Origin: Sphingomonas natans
GTDB taxonomy: Bacteria > Pseudomonadota > Alphaproteobacteria > Sphingomonadales > Sphingomonadaceae
Length of the DNA stretch: 64,000 nucleotides
Assembly (NCBI RefSeq): GCF_030546695.1
Contig: NZ_JAUOTP010000001.1
Location: 186,001 to 250,000, forward strand
Direction: 5' to 3'
The number at the start of each line of letters is the position of its first letter. Positions within the stretch are counted from its first letter, which is position 1. The notes beneath the pieces are model-generated. The model was not told the origin of the DNA. It searched no databases and worked only from the letters and a program-made list of their open reading frames with translations. Shown one piece after another: positions 10,163-21,377 of the stretch. A program made the translations under genes and the position numbers.

Positions 10163-10780
10163 TCAATAGCCCGTATAGCGCCCCGGCCGGTGCCAGACGA
10201 GCATCACGCCGTTGATCGCGACCGCGCTGAGGATCGACCAGCCGAGCCTGTCCCACGGCACGACCAAAGCCGCGGCCGCCATCACGCAGGCATCGAGCGA
10301 CATCTGCGTGCGGCCGGCATTCCAGCCGCGCGCGCGATAGAGCCAGAGCGCGACCACGCCGAAGCCGCCGACGCCGGCCTGATGGCGGGCGAGCGCGAGG
10401 ATGCCCATGCCGATCGCCGAGCCGCCGACGAGCGCGGCGAAGGCCGGGTGGATCGCCTTGATCGTCATCATCGACGGCGCAATCGCGGAGAAGCCGGCGA
10501 GCGCGATGTTGAGCGCGGTCGTCTTCAGCGTGAATTCGGCGCCCATCGTGCGCGCGGCGAGGAGCAGGAAAGGCAGGTTGGCGACCGCGAGCAGCAGCCC
10601 GACGGGCAAGGGAAGCAGATAGTGGAGCAACAACGCGACGCCCGCGACGCCGCCGGTAACGAGTTGCGCCGACTGGAGCAGCATCAGACCGATGGTCACG
10701 AGCGCGCAGCCGACGCCGAGCGCATAGACGTCCTCGGCCCAATGGTGCTCGACGGGCGGTGGGGCGGGGGGCGGGCTCAT
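10163..10780 (-). CDS. YitT-family (DUF161-type) membrane protein
   Basis: Integral inner membrane protein of 205 residues with five to six hydrophobic segments, starting at MSPPPAPPPVEHHWAEDVYA. The glycine-rich QLVTGGVAGVALLLHYLLP followed by GLLLAVANLPFLLLA is typical of the N-terminal membrane domain of YitT-like proteins, whose function is not established. The start is ATG 10778-10780; longer upstream extensions are poor in hydrophobic signal. It converges with birA and is divergent from the HD-GYP gene. Confidence 0.75.
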   Translation of the reverse strand: MSPPPAPPPVEHHWAEDVYALGVGCALVTIGLMLLQSAQLVTGGVAGVALLLHYLLPLPVGLLLAVANLPFLLLAARTMGAEFTLKTTALNIALAGFSAIAPSMMTIKAIHPAFAALVGGSAIGMGILALARHQAGVGGFGVVALWLYRARGWNAGRTQMSLDACVMAAAALVVPWDRLGWSILSAVAINGVMLVWHRPGRYTGY

Positions 10781-11018
10781 GCGGTGCGCCGGCCTTAGCG
10801 ATCGGGGCAGACGCTGCCAACGGCTGCGCGCCTGTTTCGCGCCTCGCCGATCGGCGCCGGGCCACGTTCGTTTTCGGCTCGATCCGGCGGATTTCGCGAT
10901 GTCGCCGCGGCTGGTCAACGGCTTGGTAAGGAGATGCGCGCTAACCCGGCGTGGACGGTTCGGCGTGGCGCTCCGGATGAGGCGGTCGGCATCAACGGGA
11001 CGGAGACGCACGGACATC

Positions 11019-12326
11019 ATGCTGCAGCGCGTCGCGCCCGACCAGGTCACCGTCGGCATGTATATCCGCAAGTTCGAGGGGAGCTGGTTCTACCATCCCT
11101 TCTGGCGGGCGCGCTTCGTCATCCGGACCGAGCGACAGCTGCAGCGGATCCGCGACAGCGGGCTCCACGTCCTGATTGACGCGGCGAAAGGAGCCGATGC
11201 CGCATCGTCCTCCGCCGAGGTCGCTGCCGCGCCGGTGCGTCGCCGGACATTCGCCGAGCCATCGACACTGATGCAGAGCGCGCCCGTTCGCGCGCCCCGT
11301 CCCTCGCCACAATCTCGGCCCGCTTCGACGCCCGCCCGCGTCGTCGCGCCGCCGGCGTTTGGCAAGGCGGACAAGGTGCGCGCAACGGCGCTGGCGCAGC
11401 GTTCGACCAAGGTGGTCCAGGCCTTGTTCGAGAACTGCCAGATCGGCCGCACCGTCTCGACCGAGCCGATCCTGTCGGTGGTGGACGACATCGCGACGAC
11501 GCTGGAGCAGAATGGCGCGGCCTTCATCAACGTCACCCGCCTGCGGGCGAAGGGCGATGCGATCTACACGCACTCGATCGCGGTCTGCGCGCTGATGATC
11601 GGGCTGGCGCGCGAGGCGGGCTGTCCGCCCGCGACGATCCACGCGATGGGGACGGCCGGGCTGCTCCACGACGTCGGCAAGGTCGTGATCGACCAGGCGC
11701 TGCTCGACAAGACCGAGGCGCTGACCGAGGCCGAGATAGCCGACATCCGTCGCCATCCGCAGTCGGGACACGACATATTGTCGGAAGAGATCCGCCTGCC
11801 GCCGGCCGCGCTGGACGTGTGCGTGAACCATCATGAGCGGCTCGACGGATCGGGCTATCCGTTCGGGCTGCGCGGAGACGCGATCAGCCAGGCGACGCGG
11901 ATGGCGGTGATCTGCGACGTCTATGACGCGATGACGTCTGGCACATCCTACAGGAAGGGCATCTCGCCGGCCGAGGCGATCGCGCAGATGGACGCTGACG
12001 AGGGCAAATATGACGGCGCCCTGCTGTTCAAGTTCATGCGCAGCATCGGCGTCTTCCCGGCGGGCAAGCTCGTCCGGCTGCGATCGAACCGGCTTGCCAT
12101 CATTCTGCCCCCGGCCGGCGCGGACCGGCAGCCACTAGCGCGCGCTTTCTATGCGACGGTCGACACGGCGTTCGTCGATTATCAGGACGTGATCCTCAGC
12201 GATCGGCTGAGCGACGACCAGGCCGTGCGCGAGGAAGATCCGGCGGCGTGGTTTGGCGGCGACTGGACGGAGATGCGCGCCCGGATCGAGAAAGGAAAAT
12301 TCTCAGCAGCGCCCGCGACCGCCTGA
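11019..12326 (+). CDS. HD-GYP domain cyclic-di-GMP phosphodiesterase with DUF3391 N-terminus
   Basis: Likely degrades the second messenger cyclic-di-GMP in the cytoplasm. It is 435 residues from ATG 11019 (MLQRVAPDQVTVGMYI). Residues 1-55 look like the DUF3391 domain that often precedes HD-GYP; residues 60-110 are a low-complexity Pro/Ala/Arg linker. The catalytic domain holds LLHDVGK near 218, HHERLDGSGYPFGL near 270-283 (the diagnostic HHExxDGxGYP), and ICDVYDAMTSGTSYRKG. All metal and GYP residues are present, so activity is expected. GGAG lies 13 bases before the ATG, which is somewhat far. Confidence 0.9.
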   Translation: MLQRVAPDQVTVGMYIRKFEGSWFYHPFWRARFVIRTERQLQRIRDSGLHVLIDAAKGADAASSSAEVAAAPVRRRTFAEPSTLMQSAPVRAPRPSPQSRPASTPARVVAPPAFGKADKVRATALAQRSTKVVQALFENCQIGRTVSTEPILSVVDDIATTLEQNGAAFINVTRLRAKGDAIYTHSIAVCALMIGLAREAGCPPATIHAMGTAGLLHDVGKVVIDQALLDKTEALTEAEIADIRRHPQSGHDILSEEIRLPPAALDVCVNHHERLDGSGYPFGLRGDAISQATRMAVICDVYDAMTSGTSYRKGISPAEAIAQMDADEGKYDGALLFKFMRSIGVFPAGKLVRLRSNRLAIILPPAGADRQPLARAFYATVDTAFVDYQDVILSDRLSDDQAVREEDPAAWFGGDWTEMRARIEKGKFSAAPATA

Positions 12327-12337
12327 CGGCTGGAGCG

Positions 12338-13750
12338 TCAGCTCCAGCCCAGCCCCAGCGACTTCTCGACCCCGATGAACGCTGCGGTGAGCGCGGCCTC
12401 CTCGGCGGCGAGGCCGGATTCGGCGGAGAGGCGACGGCGCTCGGCATCGGCGGCGTCGATCTTGGTGGCGGTGCCGGCGCGTTCGCGCTGCGCGGCGATA
12501 TCGGCGGCGGTGGTTGCCGAGGCCAGAGCGCGGGCGCGATCGGCGACGATCAGGCGCTGATCGCGGAAGCGGGCGAGCGCGCCCTCAGCATCGCGCAAGC
12601 CGGCGAGGACGGCGGTGCGATATTTGGCCTCGGCTTCGTCGCGGACCGCCTCCGCTTGCGACAGCTTGGCGCGGTTGCGGCCGAAATCGAGGAAGCTCCA
12701 GCTGATCTGCGGCGCGAGCAGGGCGGTGAGCTTGCCCGGATCGACCAGATCGGAGGGGCTCGTGCCGCCGAGGCCGAAAATGCCCATGAACTTGATCGCG
12801 GGGAAGCGCGCCGCATCGGCGACACCGACCTTGGCGGTCTGGAGCGCGAGTTCTCGCTCGGCGGCGCGGATGTCGGGGCGGTTGCGGAGCAACGCCGCGG
12901 GATCGCCGATCGCCACTTCACGCGGGGGCAGAGGCGCGGACGCAGCGCTCCCGAGCTCGGCGTCGAGCGCGCCGGGGGCGAGCGCCAGCAGCGTGGCGAG
13001 TTCGTCGAGATAGGCGTCGCGCTGGGTCAAGAGCGGCACGAGCTGCGCGCGCGCTTCGTCCAATTGCTGGCGGGCCTGTTCGATCTGGCCGCGGGTCGCG
13101 GTGCCGCGGTCCAGCCGTTGCTGGCCGAGCAGCAGGGCCTGCTCGCCGAGCGACACCGACTGCGTGCCGAGCGCGATGCGGCGCTGGCGATCGCGCAGGG
13201 AGACATAGGCCTGCGCGACTTCGGCGGTGAGGCTGACCTGGACGTCGGCGAGTTTGGCGTCGGCCTCGCCCGCCTGCGCGCGCGCGGCTTCGACCGACCG
13301 GCGGCCGCCGAACAGATCGATCTCCCAGCTGGCGGTGAGCCCATCATTGTAGAAATCGAACCGGCTGCTGCTGTCGCCATCCTGCTCCAGGCTCAGGCCG
13401 GGCAGTCGCGCATGGACATAGGTGCCCTGCACGTTCGCCGAGGGCAGAGTGTTCGCACGCTGCACCCGCAGCCCGGCGCGAGCCTGGTGGAGACGCGCCT
13501 GCGCGGCGGCGAGATCGGCATTGGCGGCGAGCGCGCGCTGCTCGAGCAAATCGAGCGTCGCATCGCCGAGCGCCGTCCACCAGCGGCCGGTCTGCGCGGC
13601 GGTGGGGACCGCTGCGGCATCGGCACGCACGAAGGCGGGGGGCGGGGCGCCGGCGCCGAGTGGGGGCGGTCCCTTATAGTCCGGGCCTACGGTGCAGCCT
13701 GCGAGCGAGGCCGCTCCGGCGAGGAGCGCGAGAGCGAGGCGTCTCGTCAT
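12338..13750 (-). CDS. NodT-family outer membrane efflux lipoprotein
   Basis: TolC-like outer membrane channel of a tripartite efflux pump, 470 residues. The N-terminus MTRRLALALLAGAASLAGC ends in a lipobox, and mature residues start CTVGPDYKGP, the usual NodT beginning. Two long Ala/Glu/Gln/Arg-rich helical repeats follow, for example around LLEQRALAANADLAAAQARL. It is the last gene of the emrA-emrB-nodT set, one base after emrB, so the pump can span both membranes. Confidence 0.93.
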   Translation of the reverse strand: MTRRLALALLAGAASLAGCTVGPDYKGPPPLGAGAPPPAFVRADAAAVPTAAQTGRWWTALGDATLDLLEQRALAANADLAAAQARLHQARAGLRVQRANTLPSANVQGTYVHARLPGLSLEQDGDSSSRFDFYNDGLTASWEIDLFGGRRSVEAARAQAGEADAKLADVQVSLTAEVAQAYVSLRDRQRRIALGTQSVSLGEQALLLGQQRLDRGTATRGQIEQARQQLDEARAQLVPLLTQRDAYLDELATLLALAPGALDAELGSAASAPLPPREVAIGDPAALLRNRPDIRAAERELALQTAKVGVADAARFPAIKFMGIFGLGGTSPSDLVDPGKLTALLAPQISWSFLDFGRNRAKLSQAEAVRDEAEAKYRTAVLAGLRDAEGALARFRDQRLIVADRARALASATTAADIAAQRERAGTATKIDAADAERRRLSAESGLAAEEAALTAAFIGVEKSLGLGWS

Positions 13751-13751
13751 G

Positions 13752-15311
13752 TCAGTGCATCAGTTCGGCGGGCACGCCGCGCTTGGGCAGCGGGCGCAGC
13801 AGCAAGGCGAGCGGCATGATGGCGATGACGCCGACGGTGAGGATCCAGAACATGTCGACATAGGTCAGCGTCAGCGCCTGGATGCGGATCGTGTTCGCGA
13901 GCGCCTGATAGGCGGTGGGCATCCCGCCGAGCGCGACCGCCTGGCCGTTCATATAATCCTGGACCAGCACCGAATTGGCCGAGATCGTCTCCTCGAGCCG
14001 GCGCTGGTGGAGCCAGATGCGCTGGTCCTGCACGACCGAGATGCCGGCCAGCGCGAGACTGCCGCCGAGATTGCGCGCGGCGCTGAACAGGCCTGCGGCG
14101 TCGCGCGAAAATTCGATCGGCACGGACGAGAGCGCCGCCTGATTGAGGAACATCATCGCCAAAGTCTGGCCGACGCCACGCATCAATTGCGATTCGGCGA
14201 AGACGCCGCCGCTCGTCTGCGAGGTGAGATCGGTCTCCAGCCAGCAGCTCAAAGCGAGCATCGCGAGACCGCTTATCACCACGACGCGAATGTCGATGCT
14301 GCGGATCAGCCACGGCACGAAGGGCATCAGCATCGCTGCCGGAATGCCGGCGAGGAAGACGACGCGGCCCGACTGGAGCGAATTGTAGCCGGCGATCGCG
14401 GTGAGGAACTGGGGGATGATGAAAGCGGTGCCGTAGAGCGCCATGCCGACGATGATCGCCATGATGATGACCGCGCCGAACTGGCGGTCCAACAGCAGCC
14501 GGAGCCGGAGGACCGGCTTTTCGGCGATGACCTGCCCCAGCATGAGCAGGACGAAGCCCAGGATCGTTCCCGCGAAGACAGCGACGATCGTGCGCGATTC
14601 GAACCACTGTTCGCGCTCGCCCTCCTCGAGGAAGATCGTCAGGCCGCCGAGGAACAGGGTGATGCCGGCGATGCCGAGCCAGTCGGCCTCGCGCAGCAGG
14701 TGGCGCTGCGCGCGGACCGCAGGCAGCCCGAAGAAGAGCAGGCTCAGCAGCAGGATGCCGATCGGCAGATTGATAAAGAAGGCATAATGCCAGGAGAGAT
14801 TGTCGGCGAGCCAGCCGCCGACGACGGGACCGAAGACCGGGCCGGTGATCGCGGTCGCGCCGAAGGCGGCGATGCCGACCGGCTGCTGGTGCGCAGGCAG
14901 GCGGGTGGCGATGATCGACATGGCGGTCGGGATCAGCGCGCCGCCGGCGAAGCCCTGTCCCATCCGGCCGATGATCATCATCGTCAGCGAGGTGGAGACG
15001 CCGCACAGCATCGAGAAAGCGGTGAAGGCGGCGACCATCACCATCAGGAAGGTGCGCAGCCCCGTCAGCCGTTCCAGCCAGCCGGCGATCGGGATGATGA
15101 TGATCTCGGCGACGAGATAGGAGGTCGCGATCCAGGTACCTTCCGTGCCGCTCGCGCCGATCTCGCCCTGGATCGTGGGCAGAGCCGAATTGACGATCGA
15201 GATGTCGAGCGTCGCCATGAACGCGCCGATCGTGCCGGCCGCAACCGCGAGCCACGCGCCGAAATCGGCATTGCCCGTGGGGCGGGTGTCGGCCGTAACG
15301 GCAGCGCTCAT
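13752..15311 (-). CDS. emrB: EmrB-type MFS multidrug efflux transporter (DHA2, 14 TMS)
   Basis: Proton-driven drug exporter of the inner membrane, 519 residues with about fourteen hydrophobic segments. The start is ATG 15309-15311 (MSAAVTADTRPTGNADFGAW), overlapping the emrA stop by four bases. Motif D1-like FMATLDISIVNSALPTIQGE and motif C-like AITGPVFGPVVGGW are visible. It is expected to work with EmrA and the adjacent NodT-type channel and to be controlled by the divergent MarR protein. Confidence 0.93.
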   Translation of the reverse strand: MSAAVTADTRPTGNADFGAWLAVAAGTIGAFMATLDISIVNSALPTIQGEIGASGTEGTWIATSYLVAEIIIIPIAGWLERLTGLRTFLMVMVAAFTAFSMLCGVSTSLTMMIIGRMGQGFAGGALIPTAMSIIATRLPAHQQPVGIAAFGATAITGPVFGPVVGGWLADNLSWHYAFFINLPIGILLLSLLFFGLPAVRAQRHLLREADWLGIAGITLFLGGLTIFLEEGEREQWFESRTIVAVFAGTILGFVLLMLGQVIAEKPVLRLRLLLDRQFGAVIIMAIIVGMALYGTAFIIPQFLTAIAGYNSLQSGRVVFLAGIPAAMLMPFVPWLIRSIDIRVVVISGLAMLALSCWLETDLTSQTSGGVFAESQLMRGVGQTLAMMFLNQAALSSVPIEFSRDAAGLFSAARNLGGSLALAGISVVQDQRIWLHQRRLEETISANSVLVQDYMNGQAVALGGMPTAYQALANTIRIQALTLTYVDMFWILTVGVIAIMPLALLLRPLPKRGVPAELMH

Positions 15312-16393
15312 CGCGCGCCGGCTTTGGTATCGACGGTGACGGTCGCAGACAGGCCGGCGATGAGCGCGCGGCGGATGGCAGGCGCGGCATCGATCGCGAT
15401 GCGGACGGGAACGCGCTGGACGATCTTGGTGAAATTGCCCGTCGCATTCTGCGGCGGCAGCAGCGAGAATTCCGCGCCCGTGCCCGGCGAGAGGCTCTCG
15501 ACATGGCCGTGCAGGTCGGCGTCGGGCATCGCATCGATCGCGATCTCGACCGGCTGGCCGGGGCGCATCGCGCCGATCTGCGTCTCCTTGAAATTGGCGA
15601 CGATATAGAGCGCGTCGACGGGAACGATCGACATGAGGCGAACCCCCGGCTGGACATATTGGCCGACGCGGACCGAGCGATCGCCGATCCGGCCCGCGAT
15701 GCTCGCCTTGACCTGCGCGGAGCCGACATTGACGTTGGCCGCCGACAGCTGCGCGCGCGCCGCCGCGCCCTGCGCAACGGCCTGGCGCACCTGCGCGCGG
15801 AGCGAGCCGATGCGGCGCTGCGCGCTGATCAGAGCGGCGCGGCCCTGCGCGACCTGCGCATGCGCTTGCGCGGCCTCGCGGCGTAGGCTCGCCAGCTTCT
15901 CGCGCGTCTCCGCGCCGGAGGCGGCGAGCGGCGTGTAGCGAGCGACCTCGCCGTCGGCGAAGCGCTGCGTGGCGAGCGCGCTGTCGAGCTGGGCGCGCGC
16001 CTGATCGATCGCGGCCTCCTGCTCGAGGATCGTCGCGCGGATATTGTCGGCATTGGCGGCGGAGACGCCCTGCTGCGCGGTGAACTGCGCGGCCTGCGCG
16101 CGATAGTCGCGCGCATCGAGGCGCAGCAGCGGCGCGCCGGCGCGGACGTCCTGATTGTCGGCGACGAACAGCTGATCGACATAGCCCGACACTTTCGACG
16201 AGACGGTGACGCTGTCGCCGCGGACATAAGCGTCGTTGGTCTCTTCGAGATATTGACCGATCAACTGGTGGTGGATCAGCCAGGCACCGCCGCCGACGAG
16301 GATAACGATCGCGAGGCCGATCAGGAATCGCCGGAGCAGCCGGTTGCGCCGCTGTGTGTCCGCGTTCGTTTCCGTTTGCGCCGTCGTTGCCAT
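15308..16393 (-). CDS. emrA: EmrA-type HlyD-family membrane fusion protein
   Basis: Periplasmic adaptor linking EmrB to the outer membrane channel. It has 361 residues from ATG 16391-16393 (MATTAQTETNADTQRRNRLL), with one N-terminal membrane segment (FLIGLAIVILVGGGAWLI), a biotinyl-lipoyl half, a long coiled coil rich in Ala/Gln/Arg, and a beta-barrel near the C-terminus. AGGTGG just upstream supports this start over the longer reading to 16471, which would run into the shared promoter region and the marR start. Confidence 0.92.
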   Translation of the reverse strand: MATTAQTETNADTQRRNRLLRRFLIGLAIVILVGGGAWLIHHQLIGQYLEETNDAYVRGDSVTVSSKVSGYVDQLFVADNQDVRAGAPLLRLDARDYRAQAAQFTAQQGVSAANADNIRATILEQEAAIDQARAQLDSALATQRFADGEVARYTPLAASGAETREKLASLRREAAQAHAQVAQGRAALISAQRRIGSLRAQVRQAVAQGAAARAQLSAANVNVGSAQVKASIAGRIGDRSVRVGQYVQPGVRLMSIVPVDALYIVANFKETQIGAMRPGQPVEIAIDAMPDADLHGHVESLSPGTGAEFSLLPPQNATGNFTKIVQRVPVRIAIDAAPAIRRALIAGLSATVTVDTKAGAR

Positions 16394-16449
16394 GCCACCT
16401 GACCGTCTGCCGTTGCCGTCCCTTGCCGCACCGGGAAAGATACGGCAAT

Positions 16450-16464
16450 ACCATTCTATATGGT
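16450..16464. promoter_or_regulatory. Possible MarR operator in the emrA/marR divergent region
   Basis: ACCAT-TCTAT-ATGGT is a perfect 5+5 inverted repeat with a 5-base spacer, lying in the 66-base gap between the divergent emrA and marR genes and covering the marR start codon at 16460. MarR-family proteins usually bind short palindromes between themselves and the genes they control, so this is the best operator candidate. The site is short and could arise by chance. Confidence 0.4.
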
Positions 16465-16951
16465 TAAGCAAGAGCTCCCTGCAGATCCGACGATCCTTGG
16501 CTTCGCGCTGCGCGATTTCTATCAGAAGTCGCAGCTCGAAATGGATCGGATGCTGAAGGTGCAGGGGCTTTCGCTGTCGCGGGTGCGGCTGTTGCGCTTC
16601 ATCGCGCAGGCGGGGCAGACGCGGTCCGTCGATGTCGCCGAAGCCTTCGGTTATGCGCCGCGCACCGTGACCGAGGCGCTCGACGGGCTCGAGCGGGCAG
16701 GACTGATCGCGCGACGCGCATCCGTCGAGGACCGGCGATCGAAGGTGATCGAACTGAGCGAGAGCGGCGAGGCGGCACTGGCACTGGCGGCGCCGGTCGC
16801 GCGGCGCTTCGTCGAGGACGTATTCACCGCGCTGGACGAAGGCGAACAGGATGTGCTGGCCGCGCTGGTGGAGAGGCTGACCGCGCGGCTCGACCAGCTG
16901 GCGTCAGACCGGCTGGCAGCAAAGGCGCCTAAAGCCGGCCCGGATCAGTGA
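16460..16951 (+). CDS. MarR-family transcriptional regulator
   Basis: Winged helix repressor of 163 residues, divergent from emrA-emrB-nodT and therefore the likely local regulator of that pump. The DNA-binding part contains SVDVAEAFGYAPRTVTEALD near residues 56-75, followed by the wing ASVEDRRSKVIELSESG. No clear Shine-Dalgarno is seen before ATG 16460, and a palindrome overlaps the start, so the mRNA may be leaderless or the start may be misplaced. The stop overlaps a tiny converging ORF by seven bases. Confidence 0.88.
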   Translation: MVKQELPADPTILGFALRDFYQKSQLEMDRMLKVQGLSLSRVRLLRFIAQAGQTRSVDVAEAFGYAPRTVTEALDGLERAGLIARRASVEDRRSKVIELSESGEAALALAAPVARRFVEDVFTALDEGEQDVLAALVERLTARLDQLASDRLAAKAPKAGPDQ

Positions 16952-17064
16952 AGCAGGAGCGCCATCACGCCGGTCAGCAGGAGCGAAACGCCGCTCACCG
17001 CGAAGAGCAATTTGTACTGAAGGTCGCACAATGCGGGATCCAGATGCTCCACGATCGTCTCCAT
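16945..17064 (-). CDS. Possible small single-span membrane protein (39 residues)
   Basis: The reading frame METIVEHLDPALC... ends in LLFAVSGVSLLLTGVMALLLH, one clear hydrophobic helix after an acidic N-terminus. It is too short for usual gene callers. It converges on marR with a 7-base overlap. No strong Shine-Dalgarno is visible. I do not recognise a family; the codon-regular composition and the clean amphipathic-to-membrane pattern are the only support. Confidence 0.4.
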   Translation of the reverse strand: METIVEHLDPALCDLQYKLLFAVSGVSLLLTGVMALLLH

Positions 17065-17168
17065 CGATCTAGTCTGCCCGTTTTCGGACTTATGCTTCAG
17101 TCTATCACGAGTCGGGCGGGCGGCAAGCGGTTTCCATCGCGTTGCCGCGGCATCGCGGGGGCGTCTAA

Positions 17169-18182
<1,014 letters not shown>

Positions 18183-18205
18183 GGCCGATCGGGCGCCGAC
18201 ATGGA

Positions 18206-18238
18206 GAGGGCGGCCGCAGCATCGCCGCGACCGCCCTC
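18206..18238. terminator. Stem-loop between convergent genes
   Basis: GAGGGCGGCCGC (18206-18217) pairs with GCGACCGCCCTC (18227-18238) with one mismatch. It sits in the 77-base gap between the ends of the nitronate monooxygenase gene and metK and could terminate transcription from both sides. No T-tract is present, so termination strength is unknown. Confidence 0.45.
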
Positions 18239-18259
18239 CATTCGGTCTTGCAGTCGGGA

Positions 18260-19471
<1,212 letters not shown>

Positions 19472-19518
19472 GATCGATCGGTTCCTTCGTTCGGATTCGC
19501 GCCGCCCTCGGCGGTCAC

Positions 19519-19538
19519 ACTTAAAGACATCTTTATGT
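19519..19538 (-). promoter_or_regulatory. Palindromic operator candidate in the metK leader
   Basis: Read toward metK the site is ACATAAAGATGTCTTTAAGT, a 9+2+9 inverted repeat with one mismatch, about 48 bases before the metK ATG. Its AT-rich sequence stands out in this GC-rich DNA. Palindromes of the form TAAAGAnnTCTTTA before methionine-cycle genes are, to my recollection, targets of ArsR-type regulators (SahR-like) in some proteobacteria; this link is an inference. A GC-rich hairpin (19501-19515) lies between it and the start codon. Confidence 0.5.
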
Positions 19539-19545
19539 CTCGCCT

Positions 19546-21066
19546 TTAGCGACGGCGGCGGGCGCTTGCAAACCCCAACACAGCGAGAAAGAGGCCCGTC
19601 GCGAGCGCCAGCCCGTTGCCGATCCGCGCGAAGGGCGTGGGTGGGAGCACGGGCGGCAGGCGCGCATCGATCGCGCCGGCCGTGTGCCAGGGGAGCGACG
19701 ACAGCAGCCGCCCATGCGCGTCCACCACGGCGGAGATGCCGGTCGGGGTCGAACGGATCACGGGCATCCCTTCCTCGGCCGCGCGCAGCCGCGCCTGCGC
19801 GAGATGCTGGGGCGGGCCCCAGCGGCCGAACCAGGCATCGTTGGACGGATTGAACAGAAAGCGCGGGCGATGCGCGGCATCGACGACATGGCCCGAGAAG
19901 ATGATCTCGTAGCAGATCTGCGCGCCGACGAGGCCGATGCCGGGCATCAGGATGCCGCGCGCGCCGGGCCCGGCTTCGAAATCCATGTCGCCGGGCGCGA
20001 GGCGGGAGAGGCCGATCCTAGACAGGATCGGGCGCATCGGCAGATATTCGCCGTAAGGGACGAGATGCGCCTTGTCGTAGCGGCCGATCAGCTGCGCTCT
20101 TGGTGTCAGGCCGAACAGGCTGTTGGTCGCGGTGACCGCGTTGCCGGCTTTGTCGTAATTGAAGTGAATCGCGCCGGTCATCAGCAGATCGCGCGGGCCG
20201 AGCAATTCGGCGATCGTCTCGCGCGCGAGCGGATTTTCATCGAGATACCAGGGGACGGCGACTTCGGGCCACAGGATCAGGCGCGGTTCGGCGCCGGGCT
20301 TGCCGGTCAGGCGGACGAGGCGGTCATAATTGCGGACCTCGGCGCCTTCTTCCCATTTCTCATTCTGGTTGATGTTGGGCTGGATCACGCGGATCGCGAT
20401 GCCGGCAGACCCGGCGCCGTCGGGAAGTGCGGTGCGGATCACGGCGGCGACGAGGCCGAGCAGGAGCGGCGCTGCGGCGATCGCGATCGGGCGGGGCCCG
20501 GCGCGGATGACGACGAGCCAGACGAACCCGGCGAGCAGCACGAACAGGCCGGACAGCGCATAGGTGCCGATCAGGGGGGCAAGCGCGAAGGCGCCGGGCA
20601 CCTCCATCCAGACGACGCCGAGCGGGTTCCAGGCGAAGCCGGTGAAAGCGGTCGCGCGCAGCCATTCGCCCGCGATCCAGCCGGCGGCGGCGAAGAGGAC
20701 GAGCGGGGCGGGGCCTTTCGCCATGCGGCTCAGCGCCCAGCCGCAGGCGAGCCCGAGCGCGGGATAGAGCGCGAGGTATAGCGACAGCAAAACGACCGCG
20801 ACCCAGCCGAGCCACGCTGGCATCGCCGCCTGGAAGGTGAAGGCGGTCGCGATCCAGTTGAGCCCGACCGCGAAATGGCCGAGCGCGAACCACCAGCCGA
20901 GCCCGAACGCCTGACGGAAGCCGCGCGCGCGGGCGAGCAAGGCGATCAGCGCAGCGAGCCAGCAGAGCGTGAGCGGCCAGAGCGAATAAGGCTCGAAGCC
21001 GAAGGCCGAGGCGGCGCCGAGCAGAAGGGCGAGGGGGAAGGCGCTCGACGCGCGAAGGGGAGGCAT
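19546..21066 (-). CDS. lnt: Apolipoprotein N-acyltransferase
   Basis: Inner membrane enzyme that adds the third acyl chain to lipoproteins, needed for their sorting to the outer membrane. It has 506 residues: about six N-terminal membrane segments, then a nitrilase-like periplasmic domain. The Glu-Lys-Cys catalytic set is visible as [24 protein letters not shown] and [13 protein letters not shown] last hydrophobic helix ([18 protein letters not shown]) ends the protein. The window holds several lipoprotein substrates. metK follows downstream on the same strand. Confidence 0.95.
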   Translation of the reverse strand: MPPLRASSAFPLALLLGAASAFGFEPYSLWPLTLCWLAALIALLARARGFRQAFGLGWWFALGHFAVGLNWIATAFTFQAAMPAWLGWVAVVLLSLYLALYPALGLACGWALSRMAKGPAPLVLFAAAGWIAGEWLRATAFTGFAWNPLGVVWMEVPGAFALAPLIGTYALSGLFVLLAGFVWLVVIRAGPRPIAIAAAPLLLGLVAAVIRTALPDGAGSAGIAIRVIQPNINQNEKWEEGAEVRNYDRLVRLTGKPGAEPRLILWPEVAVPWYLDENPLARETIAELLGPRDLLMTGAIHFNYDKAGNAVTATNSLFGLTPRAQLIGRYDKAHLVPYGEYLPMRPILSRIGLSRLAPGDMDFEAGPGARGILMPGIGLVGAQICYEIIFSGHVVDAAHRPRFLFNPSNDAWFGRWGPPQHLAQARLRAAEEGMPVIRSTPTGISAVVDAHGRLLSSLPWHTAGAIDARLPPVLPPTPFARIGNGLALATGLFLAVLGFASARRRR

Positions 21067-21377
21067 GAAGCGGGCTCTAGAGCAGCTTCGTGACGGATGC
21101 AGCGATGTTGTTGCGGCGGGCGCGGGGCAGGCTGCGATCGGGGTGGCGTCGCGCGCGGACGTTCACGAAATTCAAGCCACATCCTCTGCTCTCGGCCTTC
21201 CGGCATTTCCCCGCCACCATTTGCTGGCGCAAATGGTCCCCTCCCCATCAAACCATGGAAAGGATGATCGGCAACAGTCTGCATCCGGTCGTTGAGCTGC
21301 GGAATGCAGCCGCCGATAGCGGACGGTCCGCTATCGCCCCAATTGCGGACATTCGAATAGTGGCTAAGCTACGCCGC
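21067..21377. other. Gene-free stretch with a perfect palindrome
   Basis: These 311 bases between the lnt start and a doubtful membrane ORF hold no convincing gene on either strand. They contain a perfect palindrome at 21315-21335. Promoters for lnt (leftward) must lie in the first part, but I cannot point to clear -35/-10 boxes. Confidence 0.5.
21315..21335. repeat. Perfect palindrome, 10-bp arms
   Basis: GATAGCGGAC and GTCCGCTATC flank a single G. A related GC-rich word (TTGCGGACATTCG) follows at 21343-21355. The form resembles small dispersed palindromes of sphingomonads built around AGCGGAC; there is no gene product or obvious terminator T-tract. Confidence 0.6.

Noticed and set aside
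10779-11018. 80-codon N-terminal extension of the HD-GYP protein
   Set aside because: Arg-rich, no domain, and it would cross the divergent promoter region; ATG 11019 gives a normal DUF3391 start.
13692-15608. Plus-strand ORF (638 codons) opposite emrB
   Set aside because: Composition is Asp/Arg/His-rich as expected from antisense reading of a membrane protein gene.
19472-19545. Possible SAM riboswitch in the metK leader
   Set aside because: Only 74 bases, and I could not draw the SAM-II pseudoknot or any other SAM-binding fold; the palindrome explains the conserved-looking part better.
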